NCBI GenBank assembly: GCA_009692465.1
Contig: SHZD01000016.1
Coordinates: forward strand, 1 to 48,256
Reading direction: 5' to 3'
Source: Myxococcales bacterium
Lineage (GTDB): Bacteria > Myxococcota_A > UBA9042
Length of the DNA: 48,256 bases
Positions 1 to 7,800 of this stretch are shown piece by piece. The notes beneath the pieces are model-generated. The model saw only the letters and a program-made list of their open reading frames with translations. It searched no databases and was not told where the DNA came from. The translations under genes were made by a program, and so were the position numbers. How positions within the stretch are numbered: position 1 is the stretch's first letter; every line of letters begins with the position of its first letter.

Positions 1-298
1 GAACGGGCTTGGTGGGTCGCTAAGCTCGCACTGGCTTGGTGGGTCGCTAAGCTCGCACTGGCTTGGTGGGTCGCTAAGCTCGCACTGGCTTGGTGGGTCG
101 CTAAGCTCGCGTCTATTCAGCCGACTCGCCGCTCCGATCCGGCTTGGTGGGTCGCTAAGCTCGCACTGGCTTGGTGGGTCGCTAAGCTCGCACTGGCTTG
201 GTGGGTCGCTAAGCTCGCGTCTATTCAGCCGACTCGCAACTCCGAACGGGCTTGGTGGGTCGCTAAGCTCGCGTCTATTCAGCCGACTCGCAGCTCCG
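1..298. repeat. 27-bp tandem repeat array with interspersed 50-bp spacer unit
   Basis: The segment CTTGGTGGGTCGCTAAGCTC recurs eight times, starting at 8, 35, 62, 89, 143, 170, 197 and 251, mostly at 27-bp spacing. After copies 4, 7 and 8 the array switches to a tail reading GTCTATTCAGCCGACTCGC followed by a variable six to ten bases, giving a higher-order pattern. The same core, usually as its reverse complement, lies inside the R2 elements and at 21578, 23791, 32332 and 37571. No coding sequence is evident. The array touches the contig end, so its true length is unknown. Confidence 0.9.
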
Positions 299-383
299 AT
301 GCGTACGGAGTCGTGAAGTTGATTGTGTTGGGGCCCTGAGTTGGCCCTTCGCGCTAGGCTCCTCACGCTAGGCTCCTTACCAA

Positions 384-1289
384 TTGGCACCTCATCACCC
401 CACTGTTCGTGAAGGCATTCGGCCCTTGGTTGCGGACGACCTGCGCGCCATTGCCGCCGCTGCCGATTATCTGGAAAATCCAAGATTCTTGATGCGCGTC
501 GCAGACTTGGTCGGCCGACCTGCAGAAGCGTTGCTCAAACGCTTGCCCGATCGCGCCCACCGGGCGATGGCCAAGGCGGTCGATGCGGCCATGCACAAAG
601 CCTTGGATCTGGCGATTGGCTCCTTGCACAGTGGTGCTCACGGCAGTCCGTCGCTGCACTCAGCGGGTGCCGCGGCGCTGGGCGGGGTCGCCGGTTTCTT
701 TGGCCTGCCCGGCTTGGCCGTCGAATTGCCACTTTCGACGGCCTTGATGTTGCGTTCCATTGCCGCGATCGCCCACAGCCAGGGCGCCGATCTGAGCGAC
801 CCCGGCGTTCGGCTGGAGTGCCTGACCGTGCTGGCTTTGGGGGGCCAGATGCCGTCCCCAATCGATGTTGAAGTGCAAGGTTCGCACGAAACTGCCCACT
901 TGGATGCCATGGATTCTGCCTATTGGACGGCGCGCTTGGGCTTGGCGGTGGCTTTGCGGCAAGCGGCCAGCCATGTCGCCACCTCGGGGGCGGCGCGGTT
1001 GACGGCCACCGATTTGGCCAAGGGCAGTAGCGCGGCGGTCGGCAAGCTGTTGGCTAAGGTGGCGGCGCGCTTCCAGATTGTCGTTTCGGAAAAGAGCGTT
1101 GCCCAGGCCGTGCCGGTGGCGGGGGCCGTGGCCGGCGCGGCCCTGAACGCGGCGTTTGCCGAGCACTTCAATGAGGTTGCGCGCCATCACTTTGGCTTGC
1201 GCCGTCTGGAACGGCAGTGCGGCGAGGCAGCAGTCCGCAAGGCCTATGGGGCGGCACTGGTGGCCAGTCGCGCGGGTTCCCCCAAGTAG
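384..1289 (+). CDS. EcsC family protein
   Basis: A 301-residue protein of the EcsC family, named after the third gene of the Bacillus ecsAB ABC-transporter locus; the biochemical role of the family is not established. The diagnostic block is GFFGLPGLAVELPLSTALML at about residues 104-123, followed by RSIAAIAHSQGADLSDP and a conserved ECLTVLALGG. Two hydrophobic, alanine- and glycine-rich stretches (about 95-130 and 235-255) suggest membrane association, and no signal peptide is seen. The start is TTG; an in-frame TAG lies 13 bases upstream and no good ATG is close. It is followed after 186 bp by the SOS-regulated lexA gene and does not look co-transcribed with it. The family call is firm, the function is not. 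Confidence 0.88.
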   Translation: MAPHHPTVREGIRPLVADDLRAIAAAADYLENPRFLMRVADLVGRPAEALLKRLPDRAHRAMAKAVDAAMHKALDLAIGSLHSGAHGSPSLHSAGAAALGGVAGFFGLPGLAVELPLSTALMLRSIAAIAHSQGADLSDPGVRLECLTVLALGGQMPSPIDVEVQGSHETAHLDAMDSAYWTARLGLAVALRQAASHVATSGAARLTATDLAKGSSAAVGKLLAKVAARFQIVVSEKSVAQAVPVAGAVAGAALNAAFAEHFNEVARHHFGLRRLERQCGEAAVRKAYGAALVASRAGSPK

Positions 1290-1401
1290 CCCTTTTTCGG
1301 CTGCAAGCCACCGCAGCCAAGGCCAGTCGCTACTGGGTTCAGGGCCAACAGTTGCCGGCTCCAAGCTCAGCCGTCACCGCCAGATTTTGGGCTGGTTGCG
1401 C

Positions 1402-1446
1402 TTGACACCTGGGCTGGAACCGGGCAGTCTACTGAACAGATGTTCC
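1402..1446 (+). promoter_or_regulatory. Putative lexA promoter and SOS box
   Basis: A perfect dyad TGAACAGATGTTCC (1433-1446) matches the GAAC-N4-GTTC LexA box known from Gram-positive bacteria. TTGACA at 1402-1407 could be the -35 element; the -10 is weak (CAGTCT at 1425 with a 17-bp spacer, or TCTACT a little further on). The box would overlap the transcription start, which fits autorepression. An ATG at 1440 falls inside the dyad, which argues against it as the lexA start. Confidence 0.7.
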
Positions 1447-1475
1447 GGTTTGCTCGCCGGTCATCTGGAGTCTCC

Positions 1476-2678
1476 ATGCCTCGTCCGCCTCCGCCGCCCA
1501 CCGCGCCCGCACACACATACCCGCCCGGACAGACATACCCGCCTCCTGTGGCCGCGGTTGCCCCCGTGGCGACGGTTGCCCCCGTGGCGACGGTTGCCCC
1601 CGTGGCGACAGTTGCCCCTGTGGCGACAGTTGCCCCTGTGGCGACAGTTGCCCCTGTGGCGATCCGGCCGTCGCCGTCTGCGGCCCGCTCCGACGTCGAA
1701 CTGACGGAGCGCCAACAGCATATCCTTTCGTTTGTTCAGCAGTTTTCGAGCGATCACGGCTATCCGCCGTCGATGCGTGAAATTGGCGAGCATTTTGGCA
1801 TACGCTCGACCAACGGCGTGTCGGACCACCTCCGCGCTCTAGAACGCAAGGGTTTTTTGCAGCGCGATGGCCAGTTGTCGCGCAGCTTGACGGTGGTCAA
1901 GCAGCCCCTGACCGAAGTCGGGCCTGCGAGAGTTCGTGTCACTGAACCCGAATTGCTCAGGTCACGGCCGGCGGTCGACGGACCGCTGCCATACAGTGCC
2001 TTGTCCCTGCCACACAGTGCCTTGTCCCTGCCACACAGTGCCTTGTCCCTGCCACACAGTGCCTTGTCCCTGCCACACAGTGCCTTGTCCCTGCCAGCCA
2101 ATGTCGTTCCGCTGCCAGCCAATGTCGTTCCGCTGCCAGCCAATGTCGTTCCGCTGCCAGCCAATGTCGTTCCGCTGCCAGCCAATGTCATGCCACTGCG
2201 GCCACACAGCCGGCCAGTTCGCAACTCATTTGGCGAGCGCATGATTCGCCGCGACGAACGGCCCTCGTCTCCGCTGCGATCCGAACAAAGTTCGCTAGTT
2301 CCGGTGCTTGGTCGGGTGGCCGCCGGCCAGCCGTTGTTGGCTGTCGAGGACGCCGAAGAGACGTTGGTCGTCGACCAATTCCTGCTGGGCGGTCCAGGCG
2401 AAGTCTTTGCGTTGCGCGTAGTTGGCGAGTCGATGATCGACGCTGGCATTTTGCCCGGCGATTATCTGTTTGTCCGCAAACGCGAAACCGCTCGCTCCGG
2501 CGAGATTGTGGTGGCGATGCTCGATGGCGAAGCGACCGTTAAGCGCTATTTTGCCGAAGGCGACCGAGTGCGGCTACAGCCCGAAAACACCACCATGTCG
2601 CCGATTTACGTGCGCCGTGGCGACCGCACCGTGTTTGAGCTGGTCGGCGTAGTCGTGGGCGTGTACCGCAGAATGTAG
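1476..2678 (+). CDS. lexA: LexA repressor with repeat-expanded N-terminus and linker
   Basis: SOS repressor and self-cleaving serine peptidase, 400 residues against about 200-240 in typical LexA. Order: a proline-rich tail with six PVATVA-type repeats (about 25-63), winged-helix DNA-binding domain (about 75-142, recognition region REIGEHFGIRSTNGVSDHL), a linker with five HSALSLP units (about 171-205) and five ANVVPLP units (206-240), and the S24 catalytic domain. The cleavage bond is Ala283-Gly284 in GRVAAGQP; the dyad is Ser319 (GESM) and Lys356 (ATVKRY), all present. The ATG at 1476 is chosen because GGAG lies seven bases upstream; an in-frame ATG at 1440 lies inside the SOS box. The expanded tails are unusual, but the cleavage chemistry looks intact. 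Confidence 0.93.
   Translation: MPRPPPPPTAPAHTYPPGQTYPPPVAAVAPVATVAPVATVAPVATVAPVATVAPVATVAPVAIRPSPSAARSDVELTERQQHILSFVQQFSSDHGYPPSMREIGEHFGIRSTNGVSDHLRALERKGFLQRDGQLSRSLTVVKQPLTEVGPARVRVTEPELLRSRPAVDGPLPYSALSLPHSALSLPHSALSLPHSALSLPHSALSLPANVVPLPANVVPLPANVVPLPANVVPLPANVMPLRPHSRPVRNSFGERMIRRDERPSSPLRSEQSSLVPVLGRVAAGQPLLAVEDAEETLVVDQFLLGGPGEVFALRVVGESMIDAGILPGDYLFVRKRETARSGEIVVAMLDGEATVKRYFAEGDRVRLQPENTTMSPIYVRRGDRTVFELVGVVVGVYRRM
1557..1664 (+). repeat. 18-bp coding tandem repeat in lexA
   Basis: Six copies of GTTGCCCCCGTGGCGACG with C/T and G/A third-position changes. The first three copies and the last three form two sequence classes, which suggests stepwise duplication. It encodes VAPVAT repeats before the DNA-binding domain and keeps the reading frame. 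Confidence 0.93.
1986..2195 (+). repeat. Two adjacent 21-bp coding tandem arrays in the lexA linker
   Basis: Positions 1986-2090 hold five copies of a 21-bp unit encoding LP(H/Y)SALS. Positions 2091-2195 hold five copies of a different 21-bp unit encoding LPANVVP, the last with a Met change. Both units begin CTGCCA, and copies within each array are almost identical, so the expansions are recent or homogenised. Confidence 0.95.
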
Positions 2679-2744
2679 TGCTCTGGCGTCGCCGAGCTTT
2701 GCCGAAATTGACCACCGAAAACTCCAAAAGCGGGGAATTGCGCT

Positions 2745-2962
2745 CTAGGAGCGTGTCGGAGTATTCCGACTCGCTCCTAGCGCCGTCTGGCTTGACGGCG
2801 GCAACTGTCCGAAACTGCACAGATTCACTCCGGACAGTTCTCGGACAGTTCTGGGACAGTTGAGAATAGTTGACTGGCTAGGAGCCTGTCGGATCGTAAT
2901 AGATTCATTGTGTATAACCTGATAGACATTTAATAACCGATTGATTTCCGACAGGCTCCTAG
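2745..2962 (+). repeat. R1 interspersed repeat, copy a
   Basis: A 218-bp member of family R1, lying between convergent lexA and the pseudouridine synthase gene. It starts with a hairpin closed by CTAGGAGCG/CGCTCCTAG (inner stem GTCGGA/TCCGAC), then a CCGTC/GACGG hairpin, then an AACTGTCCGA/TCGGACAGTT stem. It ends with a large hairpin closed by CTAGGAGCCTGTCGG/CCGACAGGCTCCTAG. This copy has an extra TCGGACAGTT-type duplication in the middle. CTAG is present at both ends. The right-hand CTAG supplies the TAG stop of the minus-strand gene. Confidence 0.93.
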
Positions 2963-3939
2963 CGCCGGATTGGCGGCGGCCAGTCAGGGGGTACGAGCGC
3001 GGCAAGCTCGGGGGCCGGCCAAAAGTCCGCGGGCGGCGGACAGGTCCACTTGACGCGCCGCCCGTCGGGGTCATGTACGGCCAAATAGCCACCATGCAAG
3101 GCAATTCGGGCCGGCGCCCCGTTGTCCGCGGCCAAATCGTGGGTATCGCCATACTTGCGATCGCCAACGATCGGGCCCACAGCCCACGCCAAATGGGCGC
3201 GAATTTGGTGGCTGCGGCCGGTGTACAACTGCAGGTCGAGCAACGCCAGCCCGCGCTCGGCATCGTGGCCCAGACTGCGCACTCGGGTGATCGCTGGCAC
3301 GCCGTTGGCTCCGGTGGCCATGTGCCCTTGGGCCACTTCGACGATCGGTTCATCGATGGTTTGATCGGCGACCGGCAATTGCGTCCGCACCACCGCCAGA
3401 TAGCGCCGCCCAGCATTGTGACTGCGAAATTGGGCGGCCAGCCCGGCCGCAGCCACTCGATCAAGGGCAAACACCACCAAGCCCGACGCATCGCGATCGA
3501 GACGATGAATTTCGCCAAGATAAGCCTGCGAACCCAACAGGTCTTGCACCCGCAGACTCAGCGCGTCGCCCCCGCGCGGCGGCGGTTGAGTGGGCAAGCC
3601 CGCCGGTTTGGCCACCACCAGCATCCGAGCGTCGCGGTGGACTACCCGCAGCAAGCCTTCATCAATGCGGTGGCGCGCAGGATCGGCGGCCAGCATGACT
3701 GCAACCCGCTGACCCAAGCGCAGGGGCAGCAACGGGTCGCGCACCCGCTTGCCGTCGACATACACAGCGCCGTCGGTCACTGCTTGCCAGATCGCGCTAG
3801 ACTGCCAGGTTGTCGCCGGGGTTTGGGTCGACAGTTGACCTTGATGCAGGGCCAGGGCGTCTGCCAGCGACGAGGCGCAAGTGCAGGTAAATTGTAAAAT
3901 GGGCTCGTTTACCACTGTCACTCCGCGTTGGGTTGCCAC
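2959..3939 (-). CDS. RluA-family RNA pseudouridine synthase
   Basis: A 326-residue enzyme that isomerises uridine to pseudouridine in rRNA or tRNA. An N-terminal S4-like segment (about 50-85, AVYVDGKRVRDP) precedes the catalytic domain. Motif HRLDRDASGLVVFA (about residues 144-157) holds the catalytic Asp, and later motifs YTGRSHQIRAHLA and GPIVGDRKYG are canonical. The start is GTG at 3939; a second GTG a few codons inside (VVNEPIL) is an alternative. The stop TAG is the first three bases of repeat R1a, so the C-terminus ends exactly at the repeat junction. It is a paralogue of the RluD-type gene at 41039, and its substrate cannot be told from sequence. Confidence 0.9.
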   Translation of the reverse strand: MATQRGVTVVNEPILQFTCTCASSLADALALHQGQLSTQTPATTWQSSAIWQAVTDGAVYVDGKRVRDPLLPLRLGQRVAVMLAADPARHRIDEGLLRVVHRDARMLVVAKPAGLPTQPPPRGGDALSLRVQDLLGSQAYLGEIHRLDRDASGLVVFALDRVAAAGLAAQFRSHNAGRRYLAVVRTQLPVADQTIDEPIVEVAQGHMATGANGVPAITRVRSLGHDAERGLALLDLQLYTGRSHQIRAHLAWAVGPIVGDRKYGDTHDLAADNGAPARIALHGGYLAVHDPDGRRVKWTCPPPADFWPAPELAALVPPDWPPPIRR

Positions 3940-4300
3940 TGCTAGGTCGTCAGGTTACCGCCGATAGGTTGCCGGCACTAGGTTGCCGCAGCCAGGTTGC
4001 TGGAGGTTCGGCACCGCTGCCGCCGCTATTTTCACAGCCCGGTCCACGATGGCAGGCACCGGTGTGCCCGCAGCGGCGCGCCCGACTACACTGCCGCGAA
4101 CCCGTGACCGCGCGCCGTTTGGCAAGGCGGCCTCGTTGGCGTATCATCGCTGGCGCCGCTCAGCCGGTCCACATTATTGTCACCCAGCGCGTGCAGCCCA
4201 AACACTTGTAGACCAAACAGTTGTACCCCAAAAAGGGTATGGCCCGTCAAGAAAACAGGGCTGGCGCCCACCAAAATCCTCAGCCCAGGTTTTAGCCTAC
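3940..4300. other. Intergenic region with degenerate short repeats
   Basis: This stretch of 361 bases between the divergent pseudouridine synthase and hypothetical genes has no convincing gene. AGGTTGCCG-like words recur at 3966-4005, and CCAAACA(C/G)TTGTA recurs at 4199-4230. Promoters for both flanking genes should lie here but no clear consensus was seen. Confidence 0.5.
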
Positions 4301-5206
4301 GTGACCACTTTCGCCATCGAACCGGACGTCCCCAACGACCCGCTCGCCGCTGCCGAAAGCGCCGATTGGGCGCGGGCCCGTCACTTGGCTGTGCTCGGTT
4401 TGCCGCTTGACGACCGCGCCGCGCTCTTGTTGCGGGCCTTGGAACAGCTGCAAGGCTGGATAGACGACCCCGAAAACGTCGAAGCCACGCTCGATGACCG
4501 TCAGCCGCGCACCGAAGAAAACTTCGTGGTGGCGCCGACGGATCCGACCGCCATGCACGGGTTGGCTGATGAGGCCAGTCCCGCTCCCAGCGACGAGTTG
4601 CCGCAACTGGACCAAGATAGCGCTGAAGCCATTGAACTCTCAGTCGAAGAGGTCAGTGACGCCGATCTGCTGGCTGGTGAGACCGAACTGGTCCCTGAGA
4701 CGGTCATCACCAAGTTCGCCCAGCCGCAGCAGTTCGCCACGGCCGAGACGATCATCCTGTCTGGGCCTGAAATCAGGCGCAAAATTCGCCACCGGCAGTC
4801 GGTTATCCCCGAGTATGTGGCGCAAGTACTGTACGAAGACATCGGCAGTCTGTTTGAGATCGGCGACCGCGAAGGCGCGCTGATCTCGCTGGAACGCCTG
4901 CTGGCCATCGCGCCGATTACCCCGCAAATCGATCAATTCTTGACGCACAATGAGGCGCGGTTGGTCGAGTATTACCAGACCGTGCTGGGTCCGTGGGGGC
5001 GCACGGCTCGGCTGCGCGAGGGCGAGACGGCCATGCCGCAGGGCTACTTTAAGATTGAGAAAGTTGCCTTAATTGTCAAGCATTTGGACGGGACCTTGCC
5101 GCTGGAAGAAGTCATGGCCCGCTCAGGCCTGCGCGTCATCGAAGCGTGTGCGGTGCTGTCCCAGTTGGCGCGGTCATCGAGCCTCGATTTGGGCGACAAA
5201 AAATAG
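4301..5206 (+). CDS. Hypothetical protein with acidic middle and C-terminal helical domain
   Basis: About 301 residues from GTG 4301. The N-terminus carries a helical stretch (ADWARARHLAVLGLPLDDRA). Then follows an acidic, low-complexity middle rich in Glu and Asp (about 55-145). The C-terminal part (about 160-301) contains REGALISLERLLAIAP, then GYFKIEKVALIVKHLDGTLP and EEVMARSGLRVIEACAVLSQL. That last block resembles the small helical modules found at the ends of delta-proteobacterial DUF4388-type proteins; the resemblance is by eye. An open frame continues upstream, but its composition is unlike protein, so the GTG is preferred; the AGG about 11 bases upstream is a weak ribosome site. It precedes the PhoH-like gene by 90 bp on the same strand. 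Confidence 0.7.
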   Translation: MTTFAIEPDVPNDPLAAAESADWARARHLAVLGLPLDDRAALLLRALEQLQGWIDDPENVEATLDDRQPRTEENFVVAPTDPTAMHGLADEASPAPSDELPQLDQDSAEAIELSVEEVSDADLLAGETELVPETVITKFAQPQQFATAETIILSGPEIRRKIRHRQSVIPEYVAQVLYEDIGSLFEIGDREGALISLERLLAIAPITPQIDQFLTHNEARLVEYYQTVLGPWGRTARLREGETAMPQGYFKIEKVALIVKHLDGTLPLEEVMARSGLRVIEACAVLSQLARSSSLDLGDKK

Positions 5207-5296
5207 CGAATTCGGCTCCACTGCCCTGCACCGATGACCACGTTTGAGTCTTGCACAGCCACCCGCGCGTAGGTGCTGGACGAGTCTGGAGTCACC

Positions 5297-6679
5297 TTGA
5301 AGAATTTTGTGCTCGACACCAATGTGCTGTTGCATGACAGCAACAGTTTGCGCAGCTTTGCCGATAACGTTGTCAATGTGCCCATTTATGTCATTGAGGA
5401 GATGGACACCTTTAAGCGCGATCAGTCGGAATTGGGCCGCAATGCTCGGCGCATTGCCCGTGAAATCGATGAATACCGAGCCCTTGGCAATCTACGCGAA
5501 GGCGTGGCGCTGCCCAACGGCGGGGTGATTCGGGTGGTGATGGCCCGCGCTGACATGCCCGGGCACTTCTCGGTTGGCCACACCATGGACGACGCCATCT
5601 TGTCGGCGGCGCTGTTCTTGCACCGTGAGGAACCGCACCGACCGGTGGTTTTTGTTACCAAAGACACTAACTTGCGGATTCGCGCCGACGCCTTGGGTCT
5701 GTACGCCGAAGACTACGATCGGCAAGAAATGGATCTGGACGAGCTGTATACCGGCACCGCTGAAGTGGCGGTGCCCGTGCAGTTGATCGACGCCCTGTAC
5801 GCCGATGGCGGCTTTGATCTGGCGCTGCTGGACAGCAGCAAGACCAAATTCTGGTCGAATCAGTATTTGGTGATGCGCGCCGAAAGCAACCACGGCAAGA
5901 TGGCGTTTGCCCGAGTCAATGGTAATTGTGTTGAACACTTACGCGGCGCTAAGCAAGGCATTTGGGGGGTGCAAGCCAAGAATCGCGAGCAAATGTACGC
6001 TCTCGATATGCTGATGCGCGACGACATTCAGCTGTGCACGCTGGTCGGCAAAGCTGGAACCGGCAAGACCCTGCTGGCGTTGGCGGCGGGGCTGTTGTCG
6101 GTGACCGATCGCGAAGCCTATCGCAAACTGCTGGTGAGTCGCCCGATTTTTCCATTTGGCCGCGATATTGGGTTCTTGCCCGGCAGTTTGGAAGAAAAGC
6201 TCAATCCGTGGATGCAGCCGATTCACGACAACATCGATTTCTTGGTCTCGGCTCAGTTTGGCGACAAGGCGGTCGACAAAGACGCGGGCAAAGGCGACAG
6301 CAAGGGCGAAGGTAAAGGCAGCGCGCGCGGCGGCGGCAAGGTCTGGAGCTACGATGAGCTCAACAGCGCCGGTATTTTGGAAGTCGAACCGCTCACGTAC
6401 ATTCGCGGTCGCAGCTTGCCGGGGGTGTACATGATCGTGGACGAGGCGCAAAACTTGAGTCCCCATGAAATCAAGACGGTGCTGACTCGCGTCGGTCACG
6501 GCACCAAGATCGTGCTGACCGGCGACCCCTACCAGATCGACCAACCGTACCTCGATAGCCTCAACAACGGGCTGACTTACGTGGTGGAACGCTTTAAAGA
6601 TCAGCCGATCGCCGCCCACATTACCCTGTCCAAGGGCGAGCGCAGTCCACTGGCCGAATTGGCCGCCAATCTGCTTTAA
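5297..6679 (+). CDS. PIN domain-PhoH family ATPase (PhoH2)
   Basis: A 460-residue fusion of an N-terminal PIN ribonuclease domain (about 1-150; NFVLDTNVLLHD, EEMDTFK, VTKDTNLRIRA with its acidic residues) and a C-terminal PhoH ATPase domain. Walker A is GKAGTGKT (about residue 250) and Walker B is YMIVDEAQN (about 378). PhoH2 proteins of this architecture are known as RNA helicase/RNases. The start TTG at 5297 is preferred because GGAG lies five bases upstream and the product then begins MKNFVLDTNVLL, as in relatives; GTG at 5273 is an alternative. A lysine/glycine-rich insert (KGDSKGEGKG, about 328-349) interrupts the ATPase domain and looks like a flexible loop expansion. Confidence 0.92.
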   Translation: MKNFVLDTNVLLHDSNSLRSFADNVVNVPIYVIEEMDTFKRDQSELGRNARRIAREIDEYRALGNLREGVALPNGGVIRVVMARADMPGHFSVGHTMDDAILSAALFLHREEPHRPVVFVTKDTNLRIRADALGLYAEDYDRQEMDLDELYTGTAEVAVPVQLIDALYADGGFDLALLDSSKTKFWSNQYLVMRAESNHGKMAFARVNGNCVEHLRGAKQGIWGVQAKNREQMYALDMLMRDDIQLCTLVGKAGTGKTLLALAAGLLSVTDREAYRKLLVSRPIFPFGRDIGFLPGSLEEKLNPWMQPIHDNIDFLVSAQFGDKAVDKDAGKGDSKGEGKGSARGGGKVWSYDELNSAGILEVEPLTYIRGRSLPGVYMIVDEAQNLSPHEIKTVLTRVGHGTKIVLTGDPYQIDQPYLDSLNNGLTYVVERFKDQPIAAHITLSKGERSPLAELAANLL

Positions 6680-6703
6680 ACCCATGCTATTCTTGAGGTT
6701 TTG

Positions 6704-7441
6704 ATGTGTGAGCCTTTGGCTTTAGGCCCGGCTATGCGGCGCAGGGCACCGTTGAGCGCCGTGTTGACCTTGCTGTTGGTGGTGCCGGTGAGCGCCCACG
6801 CCGGCAAGAAATCCGCTTCGGCCTCGGGTCATCCGGTGGTGCGGTTGGCGGCGCAAGCGTTGGGCGGCAATGTCCGCGACATCGCGTTGCTGGCAGTGGC
6901 CGTGCCGCTGGAGCGCGAAAAGGCGGACGGCTCGGCGGCGTTGGTACGCTTGGACGACGGTCGCGACGGCGGGCTGCCCACTTGCTACCTGCTGGAACTG
7001 GCTGGCAAACCCTACGGTCCGAACAAGATTGAAGCCCAGCAGCGGATGTCGGTATGTCCGGCGGGGCCACCCAAGGGCGCTCAGCTCAGCCGGGTCGCAA
7101 TTTCAGGTCGGCATGAGGCGTGGCAAGTGCGCTTGGAATCGGCGCGCTATGACACCAAAGCTCAAGGTGGCGAGATGGCGGTGTTTTGGGGGCTGTTGGT
7201 GCGATCGGGCAGTGAGATCAAGAGCCTGTGGGAGCGCACCTCGACCACCTTCAAGTCCAAGACCGATGTTGCGCTCAACCAAGCCGAAGTCTGCACACCG
7301 CCGCAGATCACGGTTGGCGGTCAGGAGCCTGATTTGGTGACAGTCCACTGCGATAGCGAGACGATGGCCGGCAAGCTGCCCAAGCGCGCCAAGCTGACCT
7401 TTAAGTCCAGTTGGGCCGGTGATCGGTTCTTGCAGAATTAA
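6704..7441 (+). CDS. Secreted protein of unknown function
   Basis: About 245 residues. An export signal is clear (RRRAPLSAVLTLLLVVPVSAHAG), so the mature protein should be periplasmic or surface-linked. Four cysteines in the mature part (in LPTCYLLEL, MSVCPAGPP, AEVCTPPQ and VTVHCDSE) could form two disulphides. ATG 6704 has GAGG upstream (TTGAGGTTTTG); ATG 6734 would give a more standard signal peptide and may be the true start. No family was recognised. It lies 24 bp behind the PhoH2 gene and may share its transcript; a strong hairpin at 7607 could end that unit. Confidence 0.75.
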   Translation: MCEPLALGPAMRRRAPLSAVLTLLLVVPVSAHAGKKSASASGHPVVRLAAQALGGNVRDIALLAVAVPLEREKADGSAALVRLDDGRDGGLPTCYLLELAGKPYGPNKIEAQQRMSVCPAGPPKGAQLSRVAISGRHEAWQVRLESARYDTKAQGGEMAVFWGLLVRSGSEIKSLWERTSTTFKSKTDVALNQAEVCTPPQITVGGQEPDLVTVHCDSETMAGKLPKRAKLTFKSSWAGDRFLQN

Positions 7442-7554
7442 GGCTGGCGGTTGTTGCGCGGCGGCGGCAGAGTTTGGCCCAGCGCTATACACGGTAACCG
7501 AAGTCCGAAATCAACTTTCGGCCGTCGCCGCGAGTCGGCTGCCCTGAGCCGCGA

Positions 7555-7597
7555 CCTTGGCGACCCACGAAACGACCTTGGCGACCCACGAAACGAG
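7555..7597 (+). repeat. 21-bp direct repeat, two copies
   Basis: GACCTTGGCGACCCACGAAAC occurs twice in a row, with one base difference at most at the edge. It contains the GGCGACCCAC word that echoes the R2 core. Non-coding, downstream of the secreted-protein gene. Confidence 0.7.
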
Positions 7598-7606
7598 CAT
7601 GAGATT

Positions 7607-7636
7607 GCCCAAGTCCGGCTGATGCCGGACTTGGGC
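7607..7636. terminator. Perfect 13-bp hairpin, possible terminator
   Basis: GCCCAAGTCCGGC, loop TGAT, GCCGGACTTGGGC. It is the most stable simple hairpin outside the repeats and lies about 165 bp after the stop at 7441. There is no U-run after it, so intrinsic termination is uncertain; an operator or mRNA-stabilising hairpin is also possible. Confidence 0.5.
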
Positions 7637-7660
7637 GATCGAGTATAGCAAGTGGTGGAC

Positions 7661-7800
7661 TAAGGAACTGTCCTGAAATATCTCGATCGATCTGGGCACC
7701 ACAGGAGCGGCGAGTCGGCCTTTCAGGACGCGAGCTTAGCGACCAACAAAGCAAGCAAACGGAACCAGTCCCACAATGACTTATTCTGGGAAAGTTCCTA
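7661..7800 (+). repeat. R2 interspersed repeat, copy a
   Basis: About 140 bp, bounded by TAA-GGAACTGTCC on the left and a slightly mutated GGGAAAGTTCC-TAA on the right. TAA flanks both ends directly. The interior holds the core GCGAGTCGGC...GCGAGCTTAGCGACC shared with the 5-prime array. The subterminal dyad GTCCCACAAT/ATTCTGGGA sits near the right end. The right junction forms the stop of the methyltransferase gene. Confidence 0.88.

Noticed and set aside
1..298. CRISPR array
   Set aside because: Repeats are directly adjacent at 27-bp spacing with no unique spacers, and no cas genes are present.
1440..1475. ATG at 1440 as the lexA start
   Set aside because: The ATG lies inside the SOS dyad and lacks a ribosome site, whereas ATG 1476 has GGAG at good spacing.
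2278..2296. Second SOS-like site GAACAAAGTTC inside lexA
   Set aside because: The spacing is three instead of four and it lies within conserved coding sequence.
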